Source: an uncultured Desulfovibrio sp. (GTDB taxonomy: Bacteria; Desulfobacterota; Desulfovibrionia; Desulfovibrionales; Desulfovibrionaceae). Taken from it: a stretch of DNA of 45,916 nt. Under the pieces are notes generated by a model. That model had not been told where the DNA came from and searched no databases. It saw nothing but the letters and a program-made list of their open reading frames with translations. Below, in pieces: positions 34,365-42,119 of this stretch. Within the stretch, counting starts at the first letter, position 1; every line of letters starts with the position of its first letter. The translations under genes and the position numbers were made by a program. The stretch is from assembly GCA_910587035.1 (NCBI GenBank), contig CAJUMQ010000001.1, positions 60,097-106,012 on the forward strand, given 5' to 3'.

Positions 34365-34582
34365 TTATCTAACTTATTGAAAATACATATTTAATTGCAT
34401 TAGCCAACAAAACTTTGGCACAGTGGTTTCAATTTAATGACACCGGCTGTCCGTGATTTTATGTTTGACTGCAGCCACCTATAATTATATTAAAGCCTGT
34501 ACCGGCAGCCTCAAACTGCCGGATTGCGCTACTTTGCGTCCATATCTACGATGGCGCAAATGCCGCCGCACAGGACAGGAAA

Positions 34583-35695
34583 TTGACCACATTTTCTCTC
34601 AAGAATATCTGGAAGGCATCCCCCCAGTGCCTCCGCTATTTTTTTTGCGCTGGCATGAGCATGCTGCGCGCCAAAAAAAGGAGCTCCCCACCCCTGCGTG
34701 TGGAACCTGTCTATGTCTGCGCCCCATTTGGCAACAATTGCGGCATGGCCATGGGCGGACGCCTCTATGCGGACAACTGCGCCAGGGAGGGGCTTGAGCA
34801 TGTGCTGGTGGACATTACCGATGCCGCCCGCATGAATCGCCTCATGCGCGACCCGCGCGTGCTTTCGCCTGCCGATGTAGCCAATGCCACGGGGCCGGGG
34901 CATGTGGTCATCCATGCAAATCCGCCGCAGTTCCAGTTTGCCATCTCTGCACTGGGGCGGCGTTTTCTCGCGCAAAAACATGTGACAGCCTACTGGTCCT
35001 GGGAACTCGAGAAGCTGCCAGCCCTCTGGAAGCAGGCCTTTGCCTATGCGGACAGCATTGATACGCCCAGCACCTTTGTGCAGAACATCATCAGGGCACA
35101 TACCTCAAAACCCGTCAATTTACGCCCCCACGTCTATACCGCCGCCACCAGAACCAAAAAATCCTGGGCCAAAGATGGCATCTTGCGATGTCTGTATATA
35201 TTTGATGGCGGCTCCACCTATGAGCGCAAAAACCCCTTTGGCGCCCTGGCTGCCTTTAGCCGGGCCTTCAAGCCAGGAGAGGCCACCCTCACCTTCAAGA
35301 TTGTCAATGCGGATGCCGACAGGCAAAGCTATGACAAACTTCGCAGCGAGTGCGCCAAAATACCGGGCACGGACATAATCACCAGCAATATGAATGGAGC
35401 CGAGATTGAGGATCTGTATCTCAGGCATGATGTCTATCTGTCCCTGCACCGCTCCGAAGGATTTGGCCTGACAATTTTCGAGGCCCTGCGCCTTGGCCTG
35501 TACGCTGTGGCCACTGGCTGGTCCGGCAACATGGACTTCATGAACGGCGAGCGAGCCCTTGCCGTGCCCTGCAATCTGGTGCCAGTGCGCATGGATTTTG
35601 GCGCATTCAAGAATATCTCGGCACGCTGGGCGGACCCGGACATTGACGCCGCCGCCTCAATTCTCCGCGATCTTCGCAAGCGCATCCTGGCTTGA
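34583..35695 (+). CDS. Glycosyltransferase, GT4-like (GT-B fold)
   Basis: 370 aa if translation begins at TTG 34583, which has AGGACAGGA upstream. ATG 34655 is the alternative, without a ribosome site, giving 346 aa. A GT-B-like protein: N-terminal half with YVCAPFGNNCGMAMGGRLYA and AYWSWELEKLPALW, then the donor-binding half with LYIFDGGSTYERKNPFGAL and the family motif HRSEGFGLTIFEALRLGLYA (Glu-x7-Glu). No membrane helix. It shares its spacer with the fliF promoter, so roles in flagellin glycosylation or surface glycan synthesis are both plausible. Confidence 0.82.
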   Translation: MTTFSLKNIWKASPQCLRYFFCAGMSMLRAKKRSSPPLRVEPVYVCAPFGNNCGMAMGGRLYADNCAREGLEHVLVDITDAARMNRLMRDPRVLSPADVANATGPGHVVIHANPPQFQFAISALGRRFLAQKHVTAYWSWELEKLPALWKQAFAYADSIDTPSTFVQNIIRAHTSKPVNLRPHVYTAATRTKKSWAKDGILRCLYIFDGGSTYERKNPFGALAAFSRAFKPGEATLTFKIVNADADRQSYDKLRSECAKIPGTDIITSNMNGAEIEDLYLRHDVYLSLHRSEGFGLTIFEALRLGLYAVATGWSGNMDFMNGERALAVPCNLVPVRMDFGAFKNISARWADPDIDAAASILRDLRKRILA

Positions 35696-36996
35696 ATCCC
35701 AAAAAAAACACACCAGCTCCAGCCAGCGGCTATCTGCTGCTCAAATCGCTATTGCCGCCATTTGTGCGCAAAAACAGACATCTGCGCGCCCTGGCGAGAA
35801 TCCTGTACGGCAAAGGGCTTTACAGACTCCTGAATCTGGCTCCTGTCTCCATACAGCCGGACCAGTCGGAAAAAATCCGGCTTCTGGTGGATGTGAGCCA
35901 GATCGCCACCCTTGACCACCATACAGGCATCCAGAGAGTCACCAGAAACCTGTACGCGGCACTGTGCCGCCAATGCCAGCCTGGCATCGAGATCGTCCCC
36001 GTGCATGCCTCTGTCAAAAAAAGGGGCTGGTTTCTGGCCAAAGCCGGGGAAAACTGCTCTTTTTTTGAAAAAACCGCCACCCCGCTGCGCGTGCGCTCCC
36101 GCGACATTTTTTTCGGCCTGGATCACTCACCCGCCATTATTCTGGCGCAGGCGGCATATATGCAGGGGCTGCATGCCGCCGGCATTCCCCTTTATTTCAT
36201 GCTGCATGATCTCATCCCAATCAGCCATCCCCGCTATTTCCCCGCAGGCACGAGGGAGATGCACGAATCCTGGCAAAAGATGATTGCGCCCATTGCGGAG
36301 GTCATCTGCGTGTCGCGGCACACCCAAAGCGGGCTGGCGGCCTGGTGCGCTGGCAAAAGCATAACCCCAAAGGGATTGCACTGGGTGCACAATGGCTATG
36401 ACGGTCGAGAATTTTCGGGGCAGCCCAGCCATGAACCCATGCCGGCAAACCCCTTTTTTCTGCTGGTCAGCACCATAGAGCCAAGAAAGGGCCATGCCCA
36501 GACCCTTGCCGCCTTTGAGCTGCTCTGGGCAGGGGGTGTCGACATAAATCTGGCCCTGGTGGGCCACAAGGGCTGGGGCATGGACGGATTCTGCAAAAAA
36601 CTCTTGCGCCATCCGCAATTGAACCGCCGCCTTTTATGGTATGACGACTGCGATGACGCCACTCTGGCAACACTGTATGCGCAGGCCACCTGCGTACTCA
36701 TGCCATCGGAGGCCGAAGGCTTTGGGATGGCTCTCATTGAGGGGGCGGCATATGGCAAACCCTTGCTGGTTCGCGATTTGCCCGTGTTTTGGGAGATTGC
36801 AGGCAGTCACGCCTTTTATTTTAAAGGGCTGGATGCGCGCTCTTTGGCCGCTGCCCTCAGGCAATGGCTGGAGTTGAGCAGCCTGGGGCAAATTCCGGCA
36901 TCGCAGGGCATAGCCATACCCAACTGGGATGACTGCGCCAGAAAAGTCCTCAGGATAATGAATCTCGGGGGAGCAGAAAAATCCCCAATGCGATAA
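35692..36996 (+). CDS. Glycosyltransferase family 4 protein
   Basis: 434 aa. The only reasonable start is TTG 35692, which overlaps the stop of the previous gene (TTGA), implying coupled translation. GT-B signs: N-terminal LLVDVSQIATLDHHTGIQRV with TRNLYAALCRQ, acceptor-side PLYFMLHDLIPISHP, and donor-side LLVSTIEPRKGHAQTL, LVGHKGWGMDGF and MPSEAEGFGMALIEGAAYGK (Glu-x7-Glu). It resembles mannosyltransferases of O-antigen or capsule pathways. It is probably a partner of the preceding enzyme. Confidence 0.85.
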   Translation: MNPKKNTPAPASGYLLLKSLLPPFVRKNRHLRALARILYGKGLYRLLNLAPVSIQPDQSEKIRLLVDVSQIATLDHHTGIQRVTRNLYAALCRQCQPGIEIVPVHASVKKRGWFLAKAGENCSFFEKTATPLRVRSRDIFFGLDHSPAIILAQAAYMQGLHAAGIPLYFMLHDLIPISHPRYFPAGTREMHESWQKMIAPIAEVICVSRHTQSGLAAWCAGKSITPKGLHWVHNGYDGREFSGQPSHEPMPANPFFLLVSTIEPRKGHAQTLAAFELLWAGGVDINLALVGHKGWGMDGFCKKLLRHPQLNRRLLWYDDCDDATLATLYAQATCVLMPSEAEGFGMALIEGAAYGKPLLVRDLPVFWEIAGSHAFYFKGLDARSLAAALRQWLELSSLGQIPASQGIAIPNWDDCARKVLRIMNLGGAEKSPMR

Positions 36997-37006
36997 AGCA
37001 AGTCCT

Positions 37007-37327
37007 CTAACGGCGGCAGCGCAGAAGATCGCAGCCAGCCTCCTGCACCCGCCAGCTCACCAGCTGCAAGCCACGACCGGGCAGCTCAACCATGCTCTGG
37101 CATTCCGCCGGAAAGATTCGCCGCACCTTTTTTGTCAAAAACCAGGCCAGAGTCCATGCAGGCACTGTTATGCCAAAAAAAATGAGGCAGAAGGTGGCCT
37201 CCGCAGGCAGATAATGCCAGCGGGAGGCATAGTACATGGCGGGGAATATGGCCGCGAGCATCACCAGATTGGCGACGATACGGATGATTGCCCCATAGAG
37301 TGACTGTCTGTAGCTGTTCAATGGCAA
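37007..37327 (-). CDS. Small membrane protein of unknown function, 106 aa
   Basis: The reading frame starts with TTG codons only (37327, or 37321). Two membrane helices are clear: IVANLVMLAAIFPAMYYA (~17-35) and FCLIFFGITVPAWTLAWFL (~46-64). A ~40-residue basic cytoplasmic tail with several Cys (ECQS, AGCDLLRC) follows. It lies 80 bp after the lipoprotein gene beyond a strong hairpin, so it may be separately expressed. The non-ATG start and weak ribosome site lower confidence. Confidence 0.55.
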   Translation of the reverse strand: MPLNSYRQSLYGAIIRIVANLVMLAAIFPAMYYASRWHYLPAEATFCLIFFGITVPAWTLAWFLTKKVRRIFPAECQSMVELPGRGLQLVSWRVQEAGCDLLRCRR

Positions 37328-37349
37328 ACCCGGGGAATGTTTTTCATGA

Positions 37350-37385
37350 CCCGGCCTGAGGCGGAATGGCTCCTGTCAGGCCGGG
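37350..37385. other. Strong hairpin after the lipoprotein gene
   Basis: A 10-bp perfect stem CCCGGCCTGA / TCAGGCCGGG with a 16-base loop, 23 bp past the lipoprotein stop. There is no T-run on the leftward strand, so it may stabilise the 3' end or weaken read-through rather than terminate. Confidence 0.6.
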
Positions 37386-37407
37386 GTTGGACGCTGCAAT
37401 ATTTCTG

Positions 37408-37995
37408 TTAGCGAGTGAAGATGTTTGTTTTTGTAACATTCATCATGCGGATGGCTTTCGTCCTTTCGCTGTTGCGGTAGGCAATGCGGACCTCGTCGCC
37501 AAGTGTCCAGGTATAGACCGGCATAGCCAACTCCGCATCGCTTACGCGGAAGGTCACCAGGGCCTCCATGCGCGGCGAATAGACAGTGATGGTGTGCTTG
37601 TCCTTGTCGATGATGGGGAAGGTCTTGCCCTTGAGCCTGGCATCACGGGCTGTGACACCCTTGACAATGTCGGTGTATTCCACGGGCAGCTCTTTGAGGC
37701 TGTTGGTGGCCTGATCGTAATAGAGGACCATGTTCTTGTCTGTCTCCAGCATCAGCAGGCCGCCGGCCACAGGCATGGGGCCTACATCGCGCGGATCATC
37801 GGAAAGCTGGAAAGTGTCCACCTTGCCGCTGTAATGGGGATTGAACTGATCCAGAGCCGTATCCACCACAAGCGTAACCTTGCGCGTATCCGGGTCAAAG
37901 GCCACGCATCTGCCCTGCTCCACGCCGCCATCAAAGTTGCAGGCGCACAGGGCCATGGAGAGGCCAAGAACAAGGGTAAGTGCAATTCTTTTCAT
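37408..37995 (-). CDS. DUF4881-like periplasmic lipoprotein
   Basis: 195 aa. The signal peptide MKRIALTLVLGLSMALCAC ends in a lipobox (LCAC), with Cys19 as the lipidated residue. The mature part is beta-rich (RKVTLVVDTALDQFNPHYSG, KTFPIIDKDKHTITVYSP, YTWTLGDEVRIAYRNSERTK). I recall such a lipoprotein family next to TauE permeases in sulfate reducers (DUF4881), but that is from memory. It starts 12 bp after the permease gene and probably works with it at the outer face of the inner membrane. Confidence 0.75.
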   Translation of the reverse strand: MKRIALTLVLGLSMALCACNFDGGVEQGRCVAFDPDTRKVTLVVDTALDQFNPHYSGKVDTFQLSDDPRDVGPMPVAGGLLMLETDKNMVLYYDQATNSLKELPVEYTDIVKGVTARDARLKGKTFPIIDKDKHTITVYSPRMEALVTFRVSDAELAMPVYTWTLGDEVRIAYRNSERTKAIRMMNVTKTNIFTR

Positions 37996-38007
37996 GGCTG
38001 TCTCCTG

Positions 38008-39072
38008 TTAATTATTTGCCGCGGCCTGTTTTTTGGCGGCAAGTTCCGCCTTTGCGCCCTGCACCATGCGTATGGCGATATAGATGGAGATGGCGCTGAC
38101 AAAACCAAGCACTTCCACTGTGGCCAGGGGGCTGAACAGCCATGCCAGGGAGGGGAATTCCGCCTGCAGGAGCTTTAGCACAACAGACATGAGGCAGCCG
38201 AGCACGGCAAGGCCAAAGACAAAGCGGATGCCATAGCCCTTGACGTACTTGGTGGCCACAACGCCAATCTGGGCGCCGATGGCCGCGCCGCAGAGCATGA
38301 TCAGGGCGGCCAGCAGCTCGACCCTGCCCTTGTAGGCATAGGATGCCGTGCCATAGAGGCCGGAGATTGCCACTTCAAAGAGGTCCGTGCCAACTGCCAG
38401 ATGTGTTGGACAGCCCACAAGATAGACCAGGGCCGGCATGCGGATGAGGCCGCCGCCAATGCCCAGAATGCCTGCCAGCCAGCCTGTGAAAAGGCTCACA
38501 ATTATAGGCAGCCATGCGGAACAGGTGATGCCTGCATTTTTATAATGAATCACCGGCGGAATGTGTATGGCCTGCAGTTTGCTGGCCCAGTCAACGCCGG
38601 TGGCGGACTTGTCCAGCTCGCGGTGGTTGGCCTCGGCCTCCCTTTCCTTTTTGCGGCGCAGCCAGACATCATGGAACACCAGCCAGGCGAGGAGGATTAG
38701 AAGCACCACATAGAGCCAGCGCACGACCTTGTCCACAGAGCCGATGCGCTCCAGCCACATGACCATCTGCGCGCCAATTTCCACGCCTACCACTGTGCCT
38801 ATGAGCATGGTTATGCCCAGCCAGTAGTCTACATTGCCAAATTTGCCATGGCGCATGGTGGAAATGAGGGATTTGCCGGCCATCTGGGCAACGTCCGTGC
38901 CGATGGCGAAGGCCATGGGGAAGCCAAGGATATTCAGGCCCGGCGTAACCATCCAGGCGCCGCCAAGGCCAAAGAAGCCGCCGATGATGCCCACGCCAAG
39001 ACCGAGAATGATCAGGCCAGGCCAGAAGATATTAACGCCGGAAATTGGCATAAGAATATATAACCAGTCCAT
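38008..39072 (-). CDS. TauE/SafE-family permease
   Basis: 354 aa from ATG 39072 with GCAGGAGG upstream (a TTG precedes it). A multi-span inner-membrane protein with the duplicated TauE pattern: LGVGIIGGFFGLGGAWMVTP, then IGTDVAQMAGKS in the first half, and GWLAGILGIGGGLIRMPAL with LAVGTDLFEVAISG in the second. A charged cytoplasmic loop of ~50 residues joins the halves (RRKKEREAEANHREL). Family members export sulfite or sulfonate-derived anions. In a sulfate reducer this could be sulfate- or sulfite-linked, but the substrate cannot be read from sequence. Confidence 0.9.
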   Translation of the reverse strand: MDWLYILMPISGVNIFWPGLIILGLGVGIIGGFFGLGGAWMVTPGLNILGFPMAFAIGTDVAQMAGKSLISTMRHGKFGNVDYWLGITMLIGTVVGVEIGAQMVMWLERIGSVDKVVRWLYVVLLILLAWLVFHDVWLRRKKEREAEANHRELDKSATGVDWASKLQAIHIPPVIHYKNAGITCSAWLPIIVSLFTGWLAGILGIGGGLIRMPALVYLVGCPTHLAVGTDLFEVAISGLYGTASYAYKGRVELLAALIMLCGAAIGAQIGVVATKYVKGYGIRFVFGLAVLGCLMSVVLKLLQAEFPSLAWLFSPLATVEVLGFVSAISIYIAIRMVQGAKAELAAKKQAAANN

Positions 39073-39089
39073 CAATGCCTCCTGCCGGC

Positions 39090-39392
39090 CTATTTTTCCG
39101 CAAGTTCGCGGTGTTTGAGATCAATGCCGATATGGGTCATGACGATATCGGCCAGCCAACCCAGCACACAGCCCACCACAGGTATGATCACCATGGTCAT
39201 AATGGCAAAAAACAGGTGGCTTTCATTGTACATTTCCGCCCACCAGTAGAGAATGCCATCCAGCTTGCGCGTATCAGCCACTATCACCACATCTGCCTTT
39301 TTCTTGGCGGCAAGCGCCAGACCCGGCATCAGCACGGGCAGAGCCAGCGCCAGGCTGACAGTAAGAGTCCATAACCCGCGCATTTTTTTCAT
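39090..39392 (-). CDS. Small exported membrane protein, first gene of the TauE operon
   Basis: 100 aa from ATG 39392, with GGAGGAAGG upstream. A signal peptide (MKKMRGLWTLTVSLALALPV, then LMPGLALA) is followed by a ~30-residue periplasmic part (KKKADVVIVADTRKLDGILY) and one membrane helix (AIMTMVIIPVVGCVLGWLADI). It ends in a short charged tail. It precedes the permease gene by 17 bp and probably forms part of the transporter or its regulation. No family name recognised. Confidence 0.75.
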   Translation of the reverse strand: MKKMRGLWTLTVSLALALPVLMPGLALAAKKKADVVIVADTRKLDGILYWWAEMYNESHLFFAIMTMVIIPVVGCVLGWLADIVMTHIGIDLKHRELAEK

Positions 39393-39469
39393 TCCTTCCT
39401 CCATAGCTAATTGGACGCACAGGCGGGGTTGCATCGCTCCCGCGGGCTTCAGCCAACATTGCATTATTT

Positions 39470-39504
39470 GAATGAAAATATCCATGTCAGGGATATTTTC
39501 ATTC
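39470..39504. promoter_or_regulatory. Perfect 14-bp palindrome upstream of the TauE operon
   Basis: GAATGAAAATATCC and GGATATTTTCATTC flank a 7-base loop, 78 bp before the first gene. It could be a repressor or activator operator, or a leader hairpin. It is too far upstream for a simple terminator of any visible gene. Confidence 0.6.
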
Positions 39505-39729
39505 ATTTTCGCTGTCCTCATTCCGGACGCAGCCAGGCCGCGGCTTCATTCGGCGCGGGTGCCCGCTTTCGCAGCCACCAGAGCGTTTGCGCAGTTTCAT
39601 TGCGAAATCGCTCCAAATGCATGTGAAAATCATATCAAGCACGAGGGTATAAAGGCAATACAGTTTTTAAAATTAAATGCGTAAATCGCCATTAAATCTT
39701 CTTGCATGGGGGATTTAAACATTTTATAT

Positions 39730-39773
39730 CGTAAAACCCATTATTTTCGTGGCAAAAGGTGGGCTTTTTTACG
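39730..39773 (+). promoter_or_regulatory. Leader hairpin with T-run before purE (possible attenuator)
   Basis: The arms CGTAAAACCCA and TGGGCTTTTTTACG pair fully except for a short bulge. The T-run (CTTTTTT) lies in the right arm, 48 bases before the purE start. This has the look of an attenuator, or a terminator for weak upstream transcripts. Confidence 0.45.
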
Positions 39774-39821
39774 ATTATTCCCACAATTTTTTTGCGGAAT
39801 TATATCCATAAGGAGAGGAAT

Positions 39822-40304
39822 ATGCCGGCAGTAGCGGTTATCATGGGCTCAAAGTCTGATGAGCCAAAGGTGCGGCCCTGTGTGCAGATACTGGAAGATC
39901 TTGGCATTGACTGCCTGTTTTGCGTAAGTTCCGCGCACCGCACACCGGAGAGAACGGAAAGGATAGTGCGCGAGGCGGAGGCTGCAGGCTGCAGGGTGTT
40001 CATCTGCGCGGCTGGCATGGCCGCGCATCTGGCAGGGGCGGTGGCCGCGCGCACCATACGGCCGGTCATAGGCATTCCCATCACCGCGTCCTCCCTGGCT
40101 GGCATGGACGCGCTTTTTTCCACAGTGCAGATGCCGTCCGGCTTTCCCGTGGCCACGGTGGCCCTGGATGGCGCAGGCGCAAAAAACGCGGCATGGCTGG
40201 CCGCCCAGATTCTCGCCATAGCCGATGACAGCCTTGCCAAAAAGCTGCAGGCCAAAAGAGAGGCCATGCGGGAGGAAGTGGAAAACGCCACCCTTGGGGA
40301 GTAG
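39822..40304 (+). CDS. purE: N5-carboxyaminoimidazole ribonucleotide mutase / AIR carboxylase PurE
   Basis: 160 aa from ATG 39822, with AAGGAGAGG upstream. It acts in de novo purine synthesis, moving or adding the carboxyl group on aminoimidazole ribonucleotide. Visible signatures are VIMGSKSDEPKV (substrate phosphate loop), CVSSAHRTPERT (catalytic His) and CAAGMAAHLAGAVAARTIRPVIGIP. Length is standard for the single-domain enzyme. No purK is adjacent. Confidence 0.96.
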   Translation: MPAVAVIMGSKSDEPKVRPCVQILEDLGIDCLFCVSSAHRTPERTERIVREAEAAGCRVFICAAGMAAHLAGAVAARTIRPVIGIPITASSLAGMDALFSTVQMPSGFPVATVALDGAGAKNAAWLAAQILAIADDSLAKKLQAKREAMREEVENATLGE

Positions 40305-40440
40305 TCGACCTTTAGGGCATTAATCAGTTGAAAAGCTCCGGGCCTTTCAACCCTGCGCGCTGGCGCTTCCCCGCATAGCGGTACTGGCGCAGGAAAAATT
40401 CAATTTTTCCGCGAAGGTCAGCGCGGGCGCTCCATAAGAT
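40305..40440. other. Hairpin-rich spacer after purE
   Basis: No gene. It contains hairpins at 40327-40351 (GTTGAAA/TTTCAAC) and at 40392-40410 (GGAAAAATT-c-AATTTTTCC), leading into the 95-bp element. Confidence 0.6.
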
Positions 40441-40535
40441 GCGCGCCGCCAGCGGCGGCGTGAGCAAAGCAAAAACCACGTTTTTTGCTTTGCGATCTTC
40501 ATGTTTTTACGACAGTAAAAACATGACATCTCACT
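40441..40535 (+). repeat. 95-bp triple-hairpin element, copy 1
   Basis: Identical over 95 bases to 41809-41903, in the same orientation. It contains three consecutive hairpins: CGCCGCC/GGCGGCG, GCAAAGCAAAAA/TTTTTGCTTTGC and CATGTTTTTAC/GTAAAAACATG. Its right end overlaps the last two bases of the glycosyltransferase stop. Confidence 0.97.
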
Positions 40536-41661
40536 AGACGCACTGCTCCCTTTTATGGTTCCAGGCCCGGAGAATCTCCTCAAAGTGCGGCTTGATGACC
40601 ATGGACTTGTTGAAGTCCACCAGCACGGACTCCCTGGCCATGGCTCCTGTGGCCACAAGCCACTGCGCATCCGCCAGAATGGCGGGAATGGCCTGTTCCG
40701 GATTGGCAGGCATGGGGAGCATGTTCTGGCCAGGACGCAAAAAGGGCGCGGCATTGTCTGGCGCCATGATGGGGGCTGCGCAGCTCATGGCCTCCAGCAT
40801 TGAGACTGCGCCGACTGCCGACGGAAAAACCACCAGACTTGCTGCAGCCAGCAGGTTGCGCAGATCATGGGGCTCCATGGAGCCGGAAACAAAAATGCGG
40901 CCGCCAACATCAGGGGAAAGCTTTTCCACAAAGGCAAGAGCTCCCTCAAGCTGGGCGCGCGCAGGTATGATGCAGACAATATGCAGATGGTCATCAGCGC
41001 CAGCCAGCTCAAGGCCAAGGCGCATACTGGCGGATGCCTCATCATTGCTGGCATTGGTCAGATTTATGACCAGCAATTTTTGGGGCCGGGTGGCAAATTT
41101 CCAGCAATGCCAGGGGGCGGCGGCTTTGGGCGAGAAAAAGTCGGTATCCACGGAAAGTGGAATCAGAGCCATTCTGGCAGCGATGGCCGGGGGCATTTGC
41201 GCTAGTATGTCCTCCGACCAGGCAAAGGCAAGATCGCTGTACAGCAGCTGCTGGGCCTGCATGGCCATGTGCGCGGCTGCCACATTGGCGCCAAGACCTG
41301 GGGCAGGCGCCAGGGCGTAACCGACAATGAATGACGACGGGAATGCCTGGCGCAAAAAGAAGGCTATGCCGCTTTGGGCCGCCACAAAGATTATATCCGG
41401 ATCAAAGCTGGCCAGGGCCTTGAATGTATGCAGGGCATACTGGCCTGTGCGCAGACCCTCGCACCAGGCGAGATCATAGCGGTCCTCATCAGGCACCGGC
41501 CTCTTTTTTTTGAGCACCACCCTCTGCACATTGGGCAATGGTATATCGAGCCTTTGTCTGCCTGTGGCAAAAACAGTCTCGGCATCCTTTTTGGCCGCCG
41601 CATAGGCCGCAAGGGCGCCAAGCGGGCCTGGATAGGCCTCCGAGCAGAACAGGAATTTCAT
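40534..41661 (-). CDS. Glycosyltransferase, GT4-like
   Basis: 375 aa from ATG 41661, with GGGGGGAAG upstream. A GT-B-type protein: N-terminal KFLFCSEAYPGPLGALAAYA, then DIIFVAAQSGIAFFLRQAF, the hinge IPLSVDTDFFSPK, and donor-half LLVINLTNASND and VVFPSAVGAVSMLEAMSCAA (position of the Glu-x7-Glu motif; the first Glu is not obvious here). No membrane helices. It is bracketed by the two 95-bp repeats, with its stop inside copy 1. It may act on the adjacent surface adhesin or on envelope glycans; this is inference. Confidence 0.8.
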   Translation of the reverse strand: MKFLFCSEAYPGPLGALAAYAAAKKDAETVFATGRQRLDIPLPNVQRVVLKKKRPVPDEDRYDLAWCEGLRTGQYALHTFKALASFDPDIIFVAAQSGIAFFLRQAFPSSFIVGYALAPAPGLGANVAAAHMAMQAQQLLYSDLAFAWSEDILAQMPPAIAARMALIPLSVDTDFFSPKAAAPWHCWKFATRPQKLLVINLTNASNDEASASMRLGLELAGADDHLHIVCIIPARAQLEGALAFVEKLSPDVGGRIFVSGSMEPHDLRNLLAAASLVVFPSAVGAVSMLEAMSCAAPIMAPDNAAPFLRPGQNMLPMPANPEQAIPAILADAQWLVATGAMARESVLVDFNKSMVIKPHFEEILRAWNHKREQCV

Positions 41662-41766
41662 CTTCCCCCCTCTGAAATCACTGTCTGGAGCAATTTTAAT
41701 TGCTCAGGCGTCCGCCATATATAGCGCTTGAAAATGGCCCCTAACGGAGATGTAAATTCGCCCTAG

Positions 41767-42107
41767 TGTCGCGTCAAGCGACAATAGTCGCAATCCCGAT
41801 TAGGGATTGCGCGCCGCCAGCGGCGGCGTGAGCAAAGCAAAAACCACGTTTTTTGCTTTGCGATCTTCATGTTTTTACGACAGTAAAAACATGACATCTC
41901 ACTGGTCCATTTTCGCAGGCGGCTTTAAGTACAAGGCCGCCAGCGCCTGATGGCCTGAAAACCACGTTTTCAGGCGAAATGGTGGCGGCGCATCGTTTAA
42001 AATTTGTAAAATTTTAAACGCCAATACTCCAATAGTACAATGGCTGCCATTTTTACGGCAGCCATTGCGGTTGTAATGGTAGCTGCCGCGCCGAAGGGGC
42101 GCGGCAG
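41767..42107. repeat. Array of about ten adjacent hairpins
   Basis: Successive inverted repeats, nearly all perfect: 41767-41783 (6 bp), 41789-41811 (9), 41812-41828 (7), 41832-41861 (12), 41868-41893 (11), 41918-41941 (6), 41953-41975 (10), 41994-42020 (12), 42038-42067 (11) and 42083-42107 (10). Stem sequences differ from one another. The array fills the 458-bp space between the RTX gene stop and the glycosyltransferase start. None is followed by a clear T-run, so they are not ordinary terminators. Confidence 0.9.
41809..41903 (+). repeat. 95-bp triple-hairpin element, copy 2
   Basis: Exact copy of 40441-40535, placed 148 bp upstream of the glycosyltransferase start. The copies are 1,368 bp apart (start to start). 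It is embedded in the hairpin array. Confidence 0.97.
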
Positions 42108-42119
42108 ATATTTCATGGA

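Larger units (their letters stand above)
39393..39821. other. 429-bp divergent spacer between the TauE operon and purE
   Basis: No gene. It contains a perfect 14-bp palindrome (39470-39504) near the TauE-operon side and a strong hairpin (39730-39773) before purE. The central part is AT-rich (39620-39780), consistent with promoters in both directions. Confidence 0.5.

Noticed and set aside
34416..34430. A second sigma-54-like site for the rightward glycosyltransferases (TGGCACAGTGGTTTC)
   Set aside because: The -24 part is good but the -12 GC is TC, so the essential doublet is missing.
41767..42107. The hairpin array as a CRISPR
   Set aside because: The stems differ from one another, spacing is irregular, there is no repeated direct unit and no cas genes.
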